Shown: positions 1 to 13,208 of the stretch, piece after piece | Layout: every line of letters starts with the position of its first letter | Numbering within the stretch: position 1 is the first letter of the stretch | Assembly (NCBI GenBank): GCA_038503035.1 | Contig: JAVSML010001083.1 | Span: 116,403 to 180,402 of the forward strand | Reading direction: 5' to 3' | Length of the DNA: 64,000 nucleotides | Origin: Crocodylus rhombifer | Lineage: Eukaryota > Chordata > Crocodylia > Crocodylidae | Made by a program: the position numbers and the translations under genes | The notes under the pieces: model-generated | Seen by the model: only the letters and a program-made list of their open reading frames with translations | Told to the model about the DNA's origin: nothing | Databases searched by the model: none

Positions 1-762
1 TCAACGAACATTTTCAGTATACATACTGCTTATTTTTGCTTCTTCTAAACAGCCACGATTCCTCTAAAAATATTCCCATTTTTCCTTTTTTGACTTGACA
101 GCCAGATTGTGTAAATCTTTTAATATTTTTCCTCATTTTATCTCTTGCTTAATAAATATTTGACTAACTTCTTTCAAAGTGTATCATCATTTCCCCCTTC
201 CACTTACTGAATGATTCATGATATTAATACTGTAAGTCTCAGTTCCAGAGGAATATGATTGCCTGAAGCTCTTAGCCCAGCTGAGGCCAAGGAGACATCA
301 TGAAACCAGTGATCAACTTCCCCTCCACCACAAAATATGAAAATCAAATTATTTGCTCCAGTATTAAGGAATGGTGGTATACAGAAGGTACCCTCTTAGA
401 CCCAACAAGGGATTAGAAATTAATACATTTTGATTGCTGGTACAATCTTGAATGGTTCAGCATGGCATGGGTAATCCACTTCTGACGGGATTATTTCCAA
501 TATCCCTTTATTCCCTTCCCCTTGAACTGTATGGCGCCTTGTAGAAGGCAAGACCCTGTGCAAAATTCCTTTAAAAACAGATTAACTATCCTGAAATGGT
601 ATGGAGTTATCGTTGCCTTGAAGGTAGAAGGAGAAAGTTATTCATAAAAGAAATAGAAAACAATAGCAAAGATAGACAATTCAGCTGTTCTCTCCCTTCT
701 CAGGGTCACAGGTAGGGAAGGGAATGAAAATATCCTTGACAGAGATGTCCAATCACATTTAC
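1..762. other. AT-rich non-coding DNA, no feature recognised
   Basis: I see no open frame with family signatures and no complete transposon ends here. It is simple AT-rich intergenic sequence. Confidence 0.5.
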
Positions 763-955
763 GGCAATCAGGACTCATAGTCGAGATGATATCTTTTATT
801 AGACCAACTAGATTTTTGCAAAAAAAAAAAAAAAAAAAATTTAACTGCAAGCTTTTGGACACAAACACCCCAAAGGCTTGCAATTAAAGAAATTTTTTGC
901 AAAAATCGTGGTGGTCTAATAAAAGATATCATCTTGACTATGAGTCCTGATTACC
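763..955. repeat. Foldback (palindromic) element
   Basis: Arms at about 763-825 and 891-955 are inverted copies of each other, with only a few mismatches over some 60 bases. Inside them a second inverted pair, at 846-858 and 870-882, encloses a short loop. A homopolymer of A at about 820-839 interrupts the left arm. The arm core, GATATCTTTTATTAGACCA, recurs at 27.6, 46.5 and 54.3 kb, so this is a member of an interspersed family. Confidence 0.75.
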
Positions 956-1164
956 TTTTCCTCTAGACCAATATGGCTACAACCTGGATACCAATCTCAT
1001 TTACGACATTCCTGGTGCTTCTGTGTGGAAAAATAGGATCATAAATCCCAACATGTCGAAGAACACAACTGGCAGTAGCAGATCCTCTTTCCACCGTGTA
1101 ACCCAATAGCTCCCTTGTTAGTGCACACAAGCAGTGGGTGGGAGACCTGGGTTCTAGGTCATCG

Positions 1165-1320
1165 CATCATAGAAAATTACAGTTGGAAGGGACCTCAAGA
1201 GGTCATCTAGTCCAACCCACTGCTCAAAGCAGGACCAGTCCCAGCTAGGTTATCCCAGCCAGGGCTTTGTCAAGATGGGTCCTGAAAACCTCCAAGAATG
1301 CAGATTCCACCACCTCTCAA
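1165..1320 (-). mobile_element. CR1 LINE 3' end
   Basis: On the plus strand it begins CATCATAGAA and continues GGAAGGGACCTCAAGAGG and CATCTAGTCCAACCC, the reverse complement of the CR1 3' terminus. It is a 5'-truncated copy in minus orientation, old and non-coding. Confidence 0.9.
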
Positions 1321-2397
1321 AGCTTCAAACCCACAAGGCCTGCTACTTCCAGCTAGGAAGGCCAAGGATACACATACAGCCTTGAACCCACTACCAACAG
1401 GACACCGGTATGCCACACAAGCCCCTTGGGCACAGGGCTCAGCTGAAATGCATACACCCAACATAGGGCTCAATCCCACAAATTGAGTCCCATCCTGGGC
1501 TACTGGCAGAGCACTCTGAGAGACACCCATCAGACTCCAGTGGGCCACACAAACCCCGTGCCCACAGGACCCGGTCCCTCCTTGCACAGAACAGGCTTGA
1601 GCCAGCATTCCTGCATCTCAGGAGGCCACCAAGCTGCAGGCTAGGTAGGCATTGCCTGAGCCTTTCTCCAAGCTTTATCTTGAAGTTGTTCCACTGAACC
1701 TTGCATTCATATTCACTGGATCAAAGAGAGAGTTTCTGTCAATTGTGAGCAAAGGTCTAGGCTGGAACCCACTGCTTCCCATCTTTATGAACCTCTGATT
1801 TGCAACCTTCATTCAGGAGCTACGTATCTCCTTCTTTTGGCTGTCCAGTGGGTCAGCTTATATATATATAATTTGTCTCTGAGGCCAAAATAGCCCAAAC
1901 TAATTCCAAATCCAAGAGTCCAGAACCACAAGTGGCCCTATTTCCAGCAAACATCCTCTACCCACACCTGGGGCTTCAGATGTTTCCAAAACTTTTGGCG
2001 GGCGTCCTACTTGCAGGCCCAAGCCCGGAGTCTTGGGGTTCGGATGCCCCCAGGTTTTGCTTGCTCTAAGCCATAAGGCCCTCGGAGCAAGCAAGGGAGG
2101 AGAAATGTATGACTAAATAATATGGAATCTAGGTGCTAGGTAAGGGTAGGGGGAGTAGGACCTCATCTGCCACTTTCTGCCCCCTCCTTGCCCCTCCTCC
2201 GTACCTGAGAGGGTGAGCATGGCCCCGAGCCGCCTGTCCTTAGAGGTCTTCCTCCCAGCCCCAGGAGCATGGGAGTAGTTGAGAATGAGCTGGACTGAAA
2301 AGTGTGGCCCTGCAGTCCCGTGTTGGGCCATGCCCCTGTGGCACAGCATGCTGCTCAGGGTGCAGGGTGGCCAATGCAGGGGCTGTTAGAGGCAGTG
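1321..2397. other. Non-coding DNA without recognisable elements
   Basis: The content is mixed, with a short TA tract at about 1858-1872. I saw open frames of 60-110 codons on both strands but none resembles a known family. Confidence 0.4.
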
Positions 2398-2535
2398 GGA
2401 GAATTGCTGAAGAATTGCTCTATTATTTTGATGAAGTCAAAAAAAATGAGTGAAAGCTAAGAGTTGGCATTTTTTGAGGGCTGTCGTTAGACTAATGAGG
2501 GGTGCCTCGGGGATAAAAAGGTTGAGAACCACTGA
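2398..2535 (-). mobile_element. hAT-type MITE, truncated
   Basis: It ends GGTTGAGAACCACTG, a classic hAT terminal inverted repeat, and its body matches the reverse complement of the first part of the element at 35249-35550. The other end is missing. It belongs to the same family as the copy starting at 45349. Confidence 0.75.
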
Positions 2536-4420
2536 GCTATAGCATGGCATTTAGAAAGCTATACTGCTGTGAGTTAAGTACATCACATGATGGAAATCCT
2601 TCACGGCCTTGAGGATGTGGTCCGGTGCTCAGTTATGATGTCAAGATTCTCGTCCTATTTTTTGTCTGAATTTTTCTAGCGTTGGCCACCGATTGTTGCA
2701 TTATTCTGCCTCCTTGGGCTAGAATAAAAGGTTCTTCACTGTCTATAATCTCTTCCTTAATTAGTTCTTACGCACTTTGATCAAGTCACCTCTATTGAAT
2801 AAACTCATTAGGCTGGGCGCTCTAAACCTCGCACTGTGAGGGAGGTTTTCCAGGCATCTAATTCATTTGGTAGCTCTTCTCTGAACCTTTTCTGCTGGTA
2901 ATGCCTGCTCCACTGACGACACACTGGGGGTGCGTGCGGGTGCACATGCACCCCCTGAGATCAGCCGTGCACCCCCCGGAAGCGCCAGCCACAAAACCAG
3001 AAGACTACTGGCTCGGTGATCGGCTGCTGGGGGACCCCCGCTCACTCCTCCGTCAGCAATCTGGTGCCCCCCCAGACTCGGGGGCATCAGTCGCCCATGG
3101 TCTGCTCCCTTCTTTCAGATTCTCTGCTGGGGCACTGTTTCCGAGTGCTGCTCACTCCCATGTTTCCAGCTGCACTGGGGTGATTTCACTGAGAAGAGGC
3201 AGAGCCAATGTTTCGGTGATGGCTAGGAAGGTCAGGTGGGTTATATGCATGGGAAGGACAAAAGAAAGACAACCTCTGGGAGACCTACTTGGAGGAATGG
3301 AACCATTTTATTTGGGAGAAATGCCGCTGTTGAACCACTGCATTGTATAGACACCAATGAAGAAAACCTACCCAGCAAGAGAATGGCAGTACTGTACCTA
3401 CCCCTCTGGTTCTGGACCTGGAGGATGGAGCAGTCATGGAAACCCAGGGGCTGATCGAATCTCAGCCCCTATGATCCAACTATACCAAAAGGGGAGACCC
3501 AGACCATGGAGGGGCCTGCTTTGGGAAAGTATTGCATAGTATTTTGTAAAGCCTTATGGGAAAGAAAGCTCCTACAGATCTTCCACCAGATCCTCAAAAG
3601 TACATAGTTAATGCCCAAATGTGTGGGCATTAATGTCCCGTACACCCATGAATCTCCTGAACTTAAGGTGCCGTAAAGACACCACCGTATTTTCAGAGAC
3701 TCTCTATACCCCCTGGACTTTCACATATCCCTACCCAAAATGATAGCCATACCAGAGAAGATAAAAAAACCCACAGTCTTTATATGTTAACACAGAGCCA
3801 CTATGATTTTGCTGGGTTCTTCCTGCTCTCCAGCCTTATTGCACTGTTGTGTTGTGTCTGTGTTTCCCTTTACCTGAGCGAGGCCACATCGCTACACCTA
3901 TGGTAACAGCACCATGGATGCTTAAATGGAGTTGTTTTCAAGTCAGGTACTACTCACTGAAGTGACGCATACAGAAGTCAAGAAACAATATAATGTATGA
4001 CACCATTTCACTAATGCCCTCTGCTTTTAGCCAGCATGAGCTCTGGGGCAGATCAGAAGAGGTCTGGCACATCAACATTGCAAAATGATGGTTAATGTTA
4101 GCCACTGTACGCGTTTAACTCTTGACATGCAAAAAAAAGCAAAGCAGAGGTTGCGTTTAGATCATAGTACCCTGTTTCATTCATATTCTCTGCCTTGAGG
4201 CAGCATGGATGTCCATGAAGTAAGTCATCCAAAGCAGGATACACGAGCATTTCCCAAAAGAAAGATTTTAAGGCAACACACTTCCCCTCATTTGGGTTAC
4301 TGAAGATGCCTTTGTTTTTCAGTGCTTTTTGTCCTGATCAAAACAGATTGTTGTACAAAGGGTGGTGATAAGTTGTGCTCTGTGTCCACAGGGGACAGGG
4401 CAAGTAAGAGGCAAGTAAGA
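2536..4420. other. Non-coding DNA
   Basis: Open frames of up to 149 codons near 2901-3350 lack any family signature and overlap a frame on the other strand. I see no promoter or transposon ends. Confidence 0.4.
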
Positions 4421-4424
4421 GGCT

Positions 4425-4625
4425 TATGCTGAAATAAAGAAGATTTAGGTTAGATACTAGGAAGAACTTCCTAACGGCAAGGGTGTAACACTTTACCTAG
4501 AATATCTGTGGACTCTCTGACATTGGAAGCTCTGAAGAGCAGGCTAAACAGGTAGTTGGTGAGTTTTAACTTTATCAGGGATGGATTCGGGGACTTCTGG
4601 AAGTCCTTCCCAGCCTCATTTCTCT
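4425..4625 (+). mobile_element. Diverged CR1 LINE 3' fragment
   Basis: The segment contains TAGGAAGAACTTCCTAACGG, followed by sequence like the CR1 3' region, and ends near TTTCTCTGAGTTTATG. It is in plus orientation and considerably mutated. Confidence 0.65.
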
Positions 4626-6646
4626 GAGTTTATGGCTGTTTTGTTCCTCTCCCAAAAGCAACAGAAGTTTTGCTTTGCACGCTCCTCCGCCAGGGTTTTT
4701 TTCCTCACTGCCTGATGCCACTTGCTCAGGACTCTGGGACGCTTTCCCTCTGGCGTCTCCCCAAAGCAACCCATGAGCTTTCACTTCCAGCAGCAGGTGC
4801 TATATCCGTAGCCCCGCTGTCTGTTGAAATAACAGTCTCAGACTCATACCTCAATCATTCGTTATATCAGAGGGAGGAAGCGATACTCAGAAGGCAAGAG
4901 TGGAAGTAGTAGTAATAGTACCACCTCCAATTTGATGCCACATTCTCCAGAGCCGTGTGGAAGGCTCTGCTTCTGCTTAGCTTTTGTACCCACAGGAAGG
5001 ATGGTGGGGGGAGAAGCGTATTGGCATGTTATTCAGGTGGAAAGGGAAGCTGTGAGGATGCCCCCTCTGCTAGCACCATCCCAACCTGAGTGAGATGGGA
5101 TAGAAATGGAGGAAGCACCTGGGGCTTCAGTCAAAATCACACCTGTTCCCTTCACTGGCCCATACTTCTCCGTATGCTGATGCCTCTTAGGGTCTCTCTC
5201 TCTCTCTTTTTTGCCTCCAAGCTGCCTTTCTCTTTTCCTTGGTCCAGGGAAGAGATCTGGAGTGGAAATAGCCCCAGGTTACATAACACGATGGCTCACA
5301 GTGCACTGAATGAGCTTCTGTGCACGCATATGATGCAATGAATGAGCTTATATGCATGCATATAGGCATACACTATTTTTACAGCTATGAAACAGGAAAA
5401 CCATCATTAAAAGCAAAGTGTGAAGCTGAGTGAAGCATGTTGTTCTCTGAAGGAAATGAAACTTTAGTTTGCTCCCTAGTCATGGCTGCAGCGGCAGCAC
5501 AGCTCAGTACATGGTGCCAGATGAGAGCTGGTTGGCCTAGGGCACTGTTTCTCAAACTGCTGTGTACGTACCCCTGGAGGCATGCGGTGAACTTCTGGAG
5601 GGTTTGAGAGGAAGGACTGGGAAAGCAAAAGAAAACAAAGAGAAATACAAAGCTATGAAGAAGAAGAAGAAAAAGCAAAGAGCAATGATCCAATGTCCCT
5701 TAGATCAGGGTCAGTTTTGATTAAAACCATAGCTTCTGACCCAGCCACTTCTATAGACCACCAATCTCTTCCAGCCACCCGCGTGGCCTTGTTTTGTGCA
5801 GAAGGCTGCTCTCTCACCCCCATAATGCACTGGAAAAGGTGCTGCTGAAAAGCATGGCGAGTCTGAATTGCAAAGGCTGCTCTCTCTCCCCCTTCACAGC
5901 AGCCTCTGCTTATGGTCTCTGCCAAATTAGCCATCTGCACAGAGCAGGGACAGCTGGATGGCAGGAGGGGATCAGCAGCCTGCGGTGTGACTGGGTTACA
6001 AGCTGCAGGCAACGTCAGTACAGTGTTGCTGCCCCTCTGATGCAGAGGGCAGGGCTAGGATTCAAAATGCAACTGGAAAATAAGTCTGAAATAAAGAGGA
6101 GTTCTGGAAGGACCCTGCCAAGCATCACACGATCACCTGCACAGATACGAACTGGGGATGAACTGGCAAGGCTGCAATGCTGCAGAACAGAACTGGGGGT
6201 TATAGTGGCGTGCAAGCTGCGCGTGTCACCAGTGTTACCTTGTTGCAATAGCACACTGGGATGTGTTAGTATACTTGAGACTCGAAAAGGAGGGCCCCCA
6301 GTGTGGCGTGTGGGACAGAGCTCCTCTCCTCTCCTCTCTCTGCTCCAGGACACCAGAAGCACCTCGAGCGGTTGCACGGCCCCGTCTCAATCCTCCCAGT
6401 TGTCCATGACGCAGGGAAGGGGCTTGGGCAAGAGCATGGAAGTCTCCTCCTGAGCTTTCCTGTTTCCCTCCATCCCCACAGCCCTGGGGCTGCCTCTGTT
6501 TCCCCTGAGCCCAGCCTCAAGGGGTGGGATTCGCCTGCAGGTGGGAACCGAGTGCTTGCCCCAGCTCTTCCACTGTGCCTGGGCTGGGCAGCCAGCAGTC
6601 GGGTAGCGCTTTGTGCCTGAGGCCAGTCACCCTGAAGACACTGAAA
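4626..6646. other. Non-coding DNA with a possible hAT remnant
   Basis: Near 5544 the sequence CACTGTTTCTCAAACTGCTG resembles a hAT terminal repeat, but no matching second end was found. A pyrimidine microsatellite lies at about 5190-5210. A 219-codon frame at 5794-6453 has no recognisable domain and is probably chance. Confidence 0.4.
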
Positions 6647-6654
6647 GGTTAGAG

Positions 6655-6754
6655 CAGGGTTGTCCAGCCCCTGGGTGGCTGGGGACCACAGCAGGCTGCA
6701 CGTTAACACCTCGGGCTTGGATGTGGTCCATGGGCCACCAGTTGGGCAGTGCCG
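6655..6754. mobile_element. Very short hAT MITE with perfect target duplication
   Basis: This 100-bp element starts CAGGGTTGTCCAGCCCCTGG and ends with the inverted form near CAGTTGGGCAGTGCCG. It is flanked on both sides by the identical 8-mer GGTTAGAG (6647-6654 and 6755-6762). An 8-bp duplication is the hAT signature. Confidence 0.85.
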
Positions 6755-6762
6755 GGTTAGAG

Positions 6763-7879
6763 GACTCAAAGGTCAACGCATTGCATGAGCGACAATTCAG
6801 ACGCTTCCCGAGACTGGGAAGCTGGGAGTGAACCTCATGCTTCTAATTTTGCTGTTGCTGCTTTTCCATTGGAGTCACTGAAACAGTGGCAGTAGGGGTA
6901 CTCCTGATTTACCCCGGGGGAGAGAGGAGGAGCCACCTCAGGCCCTTTCTAGTCATCCTTACTCATCCTGTGCGCTCAGCCCCGGTGGGTGGGCGGGTGA
7001 AGGGAAAGGACAAATGGGGGGGAAAAGGAGTGAGGGAAAGAATGGAAATGACTCACTTGGGGCTGGGCAAGGCCAGAAGATGGCAGCAGACCCCGAGACA
7101 GGGAAAGGTGGCAGCTGTTGTGCACGCCTGGGCCGGCTGGGAGTGGGAGTGCACGGATCTGCAGCGCACGGGCTGAGGTTGTGTGATGGTTGGCTGCTAA
7201 GCTGTATATGGGTGACTGCTAAACGGCAGAGGGGGTGATTACTCCTGCTCTATGTTGCCTGGCTCTGAGTGGCACGGAGCTGCTACCCTGTTGACACTAG
7301 CCCTGAATGGAAGAGGGCTGCCCTACCGTATGGACCGGCCCTGCAAGGCGCGGCGCTATCTATTGGGTGACTTGGCTTGGACAGGAAAAGATCATAGTGT
7401 ATACAGACTACCTGCAAGTGGCCCTGGGGTTTGCTTTGTATGGACTGCCTGTCTGGTCCTTCTCCGGGACCCATGGGAGGGCTTGGCAGCTGCAGAAAGG
7501 TTGGGGTGGAGATGCTGGGGTAGGGGCACTTGAGTCAGGGGCTCTGTGGGAAAGCTTCTCCCAGGCGCTAGAGCATGCGCCACTGTAAGCTTCGCTTCTG
7601 CTTCTGGGAACAGCATTGCTAGCTCCTCCAAGCCACAGTCAACTTTTCTGTCTCTGTTGCTGCCCCAGGGTCGAGTCCTGCCAACTCAGCTGCATTTGGA
7701 GTAACGCTACAAATCTCTACAGTCGGCCCCGCAGCGAACACGGCTCTGGCCCTAGCTGTGGCTCAGTCCTGATTCGTCATGGCTGGGAAAAGCCACAAAA
7801 CAGGAGCATCTGGAACATGCTCTGCCCAGCATCACCATGGGGCTTCCCCGTTTCCATGCCAGGTTGCAATTCAAGTGCT
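6763..7879. other. Non-coding DNA
   Basis: This is GC-moderate sequence with many short overlapping open frames and none recognisable. Confidence 0.4.
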
Positions 7880-8025
7880 CAGTCATACAATACTAGGGCT
7901 GGAGGGGATCTTGGATCAATTAATCCGCCCCCTGCACTGAAGCAAGCTGGGCTTTTCCGAAACTGTCCCAGATGCCACTCGTCCTCTTCTTGACAACCTC
8001 TAACGAAGGAGATTCCCATGGCAGG
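7880..8025 (-). mobile_element. Old CR1 LINE 3' end
   Basis: The plus strand reads GTCATACAATACTAGGGCTGG and continues AGGGGATCTTGGATCAATTA, a diverged reverse complement of a CR1 3' end, through the CTCTTCTTGACAACCTCTAA part. Confidence 0.7.
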
Positions 8026-10279
8026 TGGTTACTTTGCCTCTGCAGGGGCAGCTTGCTCGGTACCTCTACAGTACCTGGTGCAATGGACCCCTGATTTCAC
8101 CTGTGAAGTTTGTGTGTTATAACAACACAGTCTCTCTTTATCCCCACTGAGGGTCTGTCCCAGAAACAGATTATATGGAACAGAGGAGACATTGTGGTGC
8201 AAAGCACAGGGTGAAATACCAGCCCCACATTCACCTACCAGACGCCAGACAGACATCTGGTTCCACTCTGTTGCTGGACTGCAGCGTTAACACGGGCAAG
8301 GGAAAGCCGTTGCTGTCTGCTCAGCTTCCCTGTCTGCACAGCTGAGACAAAAACGCAGCAGCCTTTGAAATGGGCTGCCGAGGCCTAGTCATGCTTTCTG
8401 GTAGTGGGCTTTGAAATTCTCAGACAGAGAAGGCATTTGAGACACGTAAAGGACTATTTATTATTGTACAGCTACACTCAGACTTACCTGCCCCCTGCCA
8501 ATTGGCAGCGTAATTGCAGCATAATCCCCATTTCTTCCTGCCCCCTCCCCACTCCCCAACCAAACCATCTGGGGATTGGCTGTCCTTTGATTTGCGCAGC
8601 AGCCCAGAACCAAATGCAGTCTGCATGTCTGGCTGCATTAAAATACAAATGTAAAACAGGGTGGACAGGTCCAGCCTTCAACCACACAACTCCAAGCCAG
8701 GCTGGAACAGAAGTTATCTATGGGCACTAATCTCCAAAGATTTATTTAGATGCCTCTGTAGATATGATGATGTCACTTACAATTTCTTACACAGATCCCT
8801 ACCTTCTGGCATTAGGCAAAAAAAAGGTCATGATGTCTTTGCTCAGAGTTGTAATGAAAGTCACCTGGACACCCACCCACCTTTCTCTCTCAACTGTGGG
8901 TAAGGTGGGTTTAAGGGTCCATAGGACAGGGCGTGCTGAACTAGTCTAGAGGGACCACTCCCCCAGCAGAGACAAGATCATTTTAAGCGGCTACTGATGA
9001 AGTTCAACATTTCTACACAGGTCTTTTCCAGGGCTGCAGCTGTGACCTTGGGTTTTTTGCACCGTGTTGCACTAACATGACTGCACCTGCCTGACTCGGG
9101 TGCTGATGCCAGGTCCAAAGGGGGAAGTGGGAGCGGGGGGCGGGGGGTGTTTGTTGACCTGCGCTGTGCTGTCTTTCAGTCGAGGAAGGACCAGCCAACT
9201 TAGCTGCACAGATGTAATTACATGATGACATCCACAAAGAGCTGTTGTGATGGCATCACGTGACAGCCCAACACCTTGGTTGCGAGTGGGAGGTAGCCAT
9301 CTCTTACAACACAAGTTGCTGTTGACACATCCCCTGTGGCATCAAGCCCTCACAACCCTGTCGAGACAGGATCAAGCATGCTTCGTTCTGCTGCGAGTCA
9401 GAGGGTACAGAAGTAACTAAGGCAGCATAATTTATAGGACAGGAACATTAGATGCTACTTGTTTTCTCCTCCTAGCCTTCAGCTATTCAGAATAGAAGTT
9501 ATTTGGGCCAGAGTCCGGCAACAGAAGGTCCTGAGAGGTGATGCGCAACAGCACTTTTTGTACCTCTCCATTATAAAAGGATGGGCTCAGATCTAAAACA
9601 AATCTTCCCCTCACATTACAAATGTTCCCTTCACTGCTGTCGTTTTTAGAGCACAGTGTGAAAAGGGACCTGAAGAATGGTGTGCATTCAAAAACTTGTC
9701 TAACTGCATCCCAGCTGTGCAGATGGTCCAATAACAAAATATTGCCCAAATAAATCCTTGCCTCTCATATTACTGTCCCTGGGCATTTTTCACGTCGGAT
9801 TCACCAAGCCCTGCTGCTTCTTGCGTGTTACAGCAGAGGTACCAGCAACCATGAACCATGGCAGTCCCTGCCTCCTCCTTTATTGAGCAGGGCTGCTGCA
9901 AGATCAAACCAGAACAAATTCCCTGTGATCAGCTCCATGCCAGCCAAGCGTGACACTGCTCCCTGCTGGAGCACAATTGGTCTGTGCCCAGGGTCCTTGC
10001 CCATGCCCCATTTTAACATTTAATCATTAAGTGACTGGCTCTCTTCTGCTTTTCCCCAGGCTCAGGCAGGGACGAAAAGGATCCCATCACAGAAGACACT
10101 GAGTGATGGTGCTTTGAGTTGGGGGGGGATGTTTAGAGCATGACATGGCCTACTAGCTATGCAAGAGCGTGCTCTCACATGAAACAATTCCCTTTAACTC
10201 TATTGTTTGGGATGTGAAAGCTGGGTATCAGGGGAAATCCATATGAACACACTGCAAAGCAGAGACCAAAGACATGTTG
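8026..10279. other. Non-coding DNA downstream of MGAT1
   Basis: No gene or transposon with clear ends was seen. There is a minus-strand AATAAA at 8457-8462 and an E-box CACGTG near 9256. Confidence 0.4.
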
Positions 10280-10298
10280 AGACGGAAAAGATCCGGCT

Positions 10299-10304
10299 TT
10301 TATT
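10299..10304 (-). terminator. Candidate poly(A) signal AATAAA for MGAT1
   Basis: AATAAA on the minus strand is followed 25-75 bases downstream by a GU-rich stretch (minus-strand TGTCTTTGGTCTCTG, then CAGTGTGTTC). This is the usual arrangement for cleavage and polyadenylation. It is the only canonical hexamer I found between the MGAT1 stop and this point. Another AATAAA on the same strand lies near 8457-8462 and could be a distal alternative. Confidence 0.45.
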
Positions 10305-13145
10305 TTGGAAAATAACTTCTGCAGCTTAAAGTTCTCTTTTGCAGAATGAAGTTTTGGACATAAAAACAGCCTCTCTCTCCCCCCCGTCCCCCCACCCCCC
10401 TGGTTATCCCCTTCCAAAATTCCTTCCTCTCCTCCCCTCCCCATTTGTTCCACTTGGAATGGCTTCTTAACAAAAGTGTAAAAAGACACCGGGATGAACT
10501 TGGCACTGGGTGATCCCAAACTGGCCCAAGTATGTGGCTCCCCTGGTAGCATCACCAAGAGCCTCTCCCCCTCCACCCAAAAACAGAAAACTGCTGGAAA
10601 GTCATCCCAGACTAACTGAAAGGCCATCAGATGGGGCAAGCATGTGGTGAAGAAAAGAAAAACGCAAGCAGATTTCTATCGCCATCGCCACAACAAAGGA
10701 AGGGTTTCAAACTCCGCTTGCCTCAGCAGCAAACTTTCCTGTACGGGTAAAGGGAGCTGCTGGCTTCCTAAAGAGCTGCAGTCTTTGGTTGGGGGGCATG
10801 AGGAAGGACTGGAGTCATCTCCTCAATTGAGAAGAGCCACCCAGCTGGTGGCACCTACTCCACTCCTGCAAAGGGGCAGTCAAGCTTGGAGGAAATGCTA
10901 GGCCACATTGCCCTTACTTGTGTGGGGAAATAAAAAAGGGTGTGCAGATCTGGTAAAGGCAGGGAAGCAAAGGCTTTTCCCCCTCTGCTGGACTGGTGAA
11001 AGGGAGCACCCACTGTTTGGTGCTTCATTGTGCCTTAAAGCCAGGGTTGAAGGCCTTTCTGCATCATGGAAGAGAAGTGCCACCAGAAAGCCATGTTGGG
11101 CAAGGGTGGCACAGCTCACAATGAAGTCATGTGCAAAACACACGGGGGTGGAGGGGAAGGTGTCAAAGTGCCAGGCAGGATGTAATGGAACAGTTCACAC
11201 AACTCCCTCTTCATGTCCAGGACTCTGATTTCACCTTGGTGGATTCTCTGAGATCCCTCCTCCAAATAGATCTCCTCAAGATAAATCTCCACAGTAACAT
11301 GCAAGGAGAAGGGGTGGGGAGAATACAAAACACACTGAACCACTCTGGATGGAGCTCATGGGAGCTGGAAGAAAAAGGGCAATCTGCTGACCCACCGCCT
11401 CCTCACTTGTCAGGAGATCCCGTCCACCAGACATTGCCCCCACCGGCTGGAGAGTAGGGAAGCTCCTGTGCCACCTCCCCTTTGCCAAACGTGCTGCAGA
11501 ACGCTAAGGAATTCAACCAGTAACTGGACTGGATCAGCAACTGGCTTCATATTTCTCTTTTTCCTTTGGGGGAAGATACAAGGAGATTTAAACAAAAAGG
11601 GAACAAAACAGTACAACCAACAAACAGGAAAGCAAAAACAAAGTGTTACCCTTTGGTGTGGTCTACATTTTGGCCAAATGAGGTCTGAATCCTTACTCCC
11701 CTTTTCCAAAGTGACTCTTGAATCGCTTAGCAGAACCCCCCACCCCCGAGGCCAAAATGGGGGTCCGGAGAACCTCCTCCCCTGTATTCCATCACTTCCT
11801 GGTGGTCTCCTCCATGGCCAGGTCTCACGTCTCACCCACCCCATTACTATACCATTTCCCCTCTGCTACAGCAACAGAGGATCAGTTATGATCCCTCAGG
11901 GGACACAGGGTGGGAAGCCTGTGCAGGAGGGATGAGGCAACTTTGAGCAAAAACCTGACTATGGAGAGGAAAGAAATTCCCAATGAGGATTAAGGCAGTC
12001 TGCAGTTTGAGACTCCCCTTTCTTTCCTAGGGAAAACAGCAAGCTGGGGTTCTGTGCCCTGGCTTTGCAACAAGCCTCCTCCATACTATGGGATTACATG
12101 GGGGAAGAGACAATCGCTGAGGAACACCCATCGTGAAGAGAGGAATGGCTGTGCGTAATGAGGGGGAGGGAGTTCACTGGGTGGAGACAGCTCAAGATGA
12201 CCAACACACCCCAGAACCACAGGGCAACCGGAACCCACTGTGGAGGTCAAAAGGCAAGGGGCTCTTGATGCTCCATTCCTGCCACCGACTGTTAGATGAG
12301 GCCCAACAAAGAGAAGATTTAAAGTGCAAGATGTCCCTGCATTGCTGCTGCACCATGGAGCTAGAGAAGGTTACAGGACAACCAATGTGGGAGGGAGGGA
12401 AGAAAATCAAAGGATAAGTGGTTACTTATTACTCTATCCAAGACAGCACTGGTGATATGGAGCATCAAGAAGGCTGTGATGGACAAGACAGCCCCTGACC
12501 TCTACACAATGCCCCTCTATAAAAAAAAGATAGCCCTGGCAGGACCACCTGGAGGTCCTGTTATCTCTGCTGCTCCACTCCCACTATGGATTGCCAAAGC
12601 TGATCCCTCAAGGAGGTCCCTGCCTACACACACTCAGCCCCCAACCAAGGATGGCCATGGGAAAATTACTAAAGAGATGTTAAAAAGGGTTCTGTTTTTC
12701 CATTAATCTATCCCAACTTTTGGAGTCACCTTCATGCTACCCCTCACCCTGTTCCTCCTCTGATGGATAATACCTACGCTGGAAGGAAGCCACTAGTTGT
12801 CCAGTTTGGTTCGGCTCTATCAAACCCTAGCTCGCCCCGGTAGGTTATACATTTCTGGGCATGATCGAGGATTCTGAATGCAGCCCATGGAGAAGCCACC
12901 AGGGATGTAGTAGAGGGGAGATTACCACACCAGAGAAGGGAGAGGCACTGGGGCAGAGGGCTGTGGAGAGTATCCTAGCCCATGCCAACCAGCCCCGTCT
13001 ACAATGGGGTGTCACAACAATTCCTGTCTCCCCACTCCCTTACCCTAGTTTTAAGTGCACAAACGCGCCTGCCCTGACCCGGAATGCACTCGAATGCCAC
13101 GCATAAAACAAAAAATACAAAGTTTGTGTGCCCCCTCCTCATTCT

Positions 13146-13208
13146 GGAGCACGCACGCACACACACACTCGCGCACACACAGACACACATGCACACACAT
13201 AGACACGC
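13146..13208. repeat. CA-rich imperfect microsatellite
   Basis: Interrupted CA repeats with CG and GA variants lie directly downstream of the MGAT1 stop codon, inside the presumed 3' UTR. The tract is likely length-polymorphic. No function is implied. Confidence 0.8.

Noticed and set aside
820..839. Poly(A) run as a sign of a processed pseudogene
   Set aside because: It sits inside a palindromic repeat arm and no gene-like sequence precedes it.
5794..6453. 219-codon plus-strand frame
   Set aside because: It overlaps open frames on the other strand, lacks any domain and has no promoter or splice context.
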